Translations under genes and position numbers: made by a program | In this document: positions 63,481 through 64,000 of the stretch, one piece after another | Numbering within the stretch: the first letter of the stretch is position 1 | Layout: the number at the start of each line of letters is the position of its first letter | NCBI RefSeq assembly: GCF_009755665.1 | Contig: NZ_CP046622.1 | Span: forward strand, 3,162,001 to 3,226,000 | DNA: 64,000 nt | Reading direction: 5' to 3' | Source: Variovorax paradoxus | GTDB taxonomy: Bacteria > Pseudomonadota > Gammaproteobacteria > Burkholderiales > Burkholderiaceae_C | Notes under the pieces: generated by a model | What the model was told of the DNA's origin: nothing | Seen by the model: the letters and a program-made list of their open reading frames with translations, nothing else | The model's database searches: none

Positions 63481-64000
63481 TCAGGCCAACTGGCGATCTG
63501 AGGTGGAATCGCTGCCAGCCGTGACCTGCGCGGAAGTCTTGCCGAAACGGCGCTCGCGAACCTGGAATGCGGCAATTCCCGCATCCAGTTCGGCTTCGTC
63601 GAACTCCGGCCACAGCTTGTCGCTGAAGAAAAGCTCCGCATAGGCGCTTTGCCACAGCAGGAAGTTCGACAGGCGCTGCTCGCCGCCAGTGCGAATGAGC
63701 AGGTCGGGGTCGGGCACATGAGCCAGGGCCATCGCGCGATCGAGATTGGCTTCGGTGAGCGGCTCGCCCTGCTCGGCCAGCTTGGCGGCTGCCCGTGCAA
63801 TGTCCCATCGGCCGCCATAGTTGAAGCAGACGTTGAGTATGAGCTTGGTGTTCTGCGCCGTGGCCTCTTCGGCATCGACCAGGCCTTGCACCATCTTTTT
63901 GGAGAGCCCGGCCCGCTCGCCGACGAAGTGCAGCCGCACGCCGTCGCGGCTCAGCTTGGGCACTTCGCGTGCGAGCGCACCGACCATGATTTCCATCAGC
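63481..64000 (-). CDS. uppS: undecaprenyl diphosphate synthase (partial, N-terminus cut by window end)
   Basis: This C-terminal part of a cis-prenyltransferase makes the C55 lipid carrier for peptidoglycan and LPS. The visible motifs are LNVCFNYGGRWDIARAA and LLIRTGGEQRLSNFLLWQSAYAELFF, the conserved regions of the family. The first motif with the catalytic Asp lies outside the window, so the start is beyond 64000. The frame remains open to the last base. It is the first gene seen of the uppS-cdsA-dxr cluster. Confidence 0.93.
   Translation of the reverse strand, partial: LMEIMVGALAREVPKLSRDGVRLHFVGERAGLSKKMVQGLVDAEEATAQNTKLILNVCFNYGGRWDIARAAAKLAEQGEPLTEANLDRAMALAHVPDPDLLIRTGGEQRLSNFLLWQSAYAELFFSDKLWPEFDEAELDAGIAAFQVRERRFGKTSAQVTAGSDSTSDRQLA

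Overview
The window is chromosomal DNA of a GC-rich betaproteobacterium. Family Comamonadaceae is likely and Variovorax is the closest fit. This rests on gene order (exbB-exbD-lpxK-Trm112-kdsB-adk; rlmE-ftsH-folP-glmM; uppS-cdsA-dxr-rseP-bamA-skp-lpxD-fabZ-lpxA-lpxB-rnhB), on protein character and on codon use. It is nearly all coding, with short intergenic gaps. I see no rRNA, tRNA, CRISPR array, IS element or prophage block. Most of the many long overlapping open frames are GC-rich shadows and are left out.

Region 1 (about 0.1-11.7 kb, + strand) is a pyrimidine salvage and catabolism operon. It holds URC1 (GTP-cyclohydrolase-II-like), URC4 (DUF1688), uracil phosphoribosyltransferase (the URC6 role), a BMP-type nucleoside/base ABC importer (binding protein, double ATPase, two permeases), a lipoprotein nucleosidase/phosphorylase, an alpha/beta hydrolase, a small secreted unknown and cytosine deaminase. 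A good sigma70-like promoter precedes it and most genes overlap by a few bases.

Region 2 (11.7-23.5 kb, mostly - strand) holds a GNAT protein, a DUF3574 lipoprotein, sbcB, cardiolipin synthase, clpA, clpS, icd, then two small exported Ala/Lys-rich proteins and a DUF192 protein on +, and sodB and xseA on -. Clear terminators separate many of these units.

Region 3 (23.8-30 kb) holds exbB, exbD, lpxK, a Trm112-like protein, kdsB and adk, then divergent asparaginase and lexA. Two tandem LexA boxes lie before lexA and a possible third lies before the small unknown gene after it.

Region 4 (30.1-38 kb, + strand) is a catabolic set: 2-hydroxyacid dehydrogenase, MFS transporter, PaaH-like 3-hydroxyacyl-CoA dehydrogenase, enoyl-CoA hydratase-family enzyme, Crp-family regulator, and a phosphotransferase/acyl-CoA dehydrogenase pair that looks like a split ACAD10/11 (4-hydroxyacyl-CoA route).

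Region 5 (38-52 kb) holds GNAT, glmM, folP, ftsH and rlmE on -, yhbY and a glycosyltransferase-like gene on +, then on - carA, an ORF6N-domain gene wedged between carA and carB, carB, a Kdo hydroxylase, greA and a DUF4149 membrane protein. The ORF6N gene contains a perfect palindrome with 13-base arms around one G. This is the most unusual signal in the window.

Region 6 (52-64 kb, - strand) is the conserved envelope cluster from uppS (cut by the window end) through cdsA, dxr, rseP, bamA, skp, lpxD, fabZ, lpxA, lpxB and rnhB to a TrmH-family methyltransferase. With lpxK, kdsB, the Kdo hydroxylase and ftsH it gives the window a strong outer-membrane/lipid A theme.
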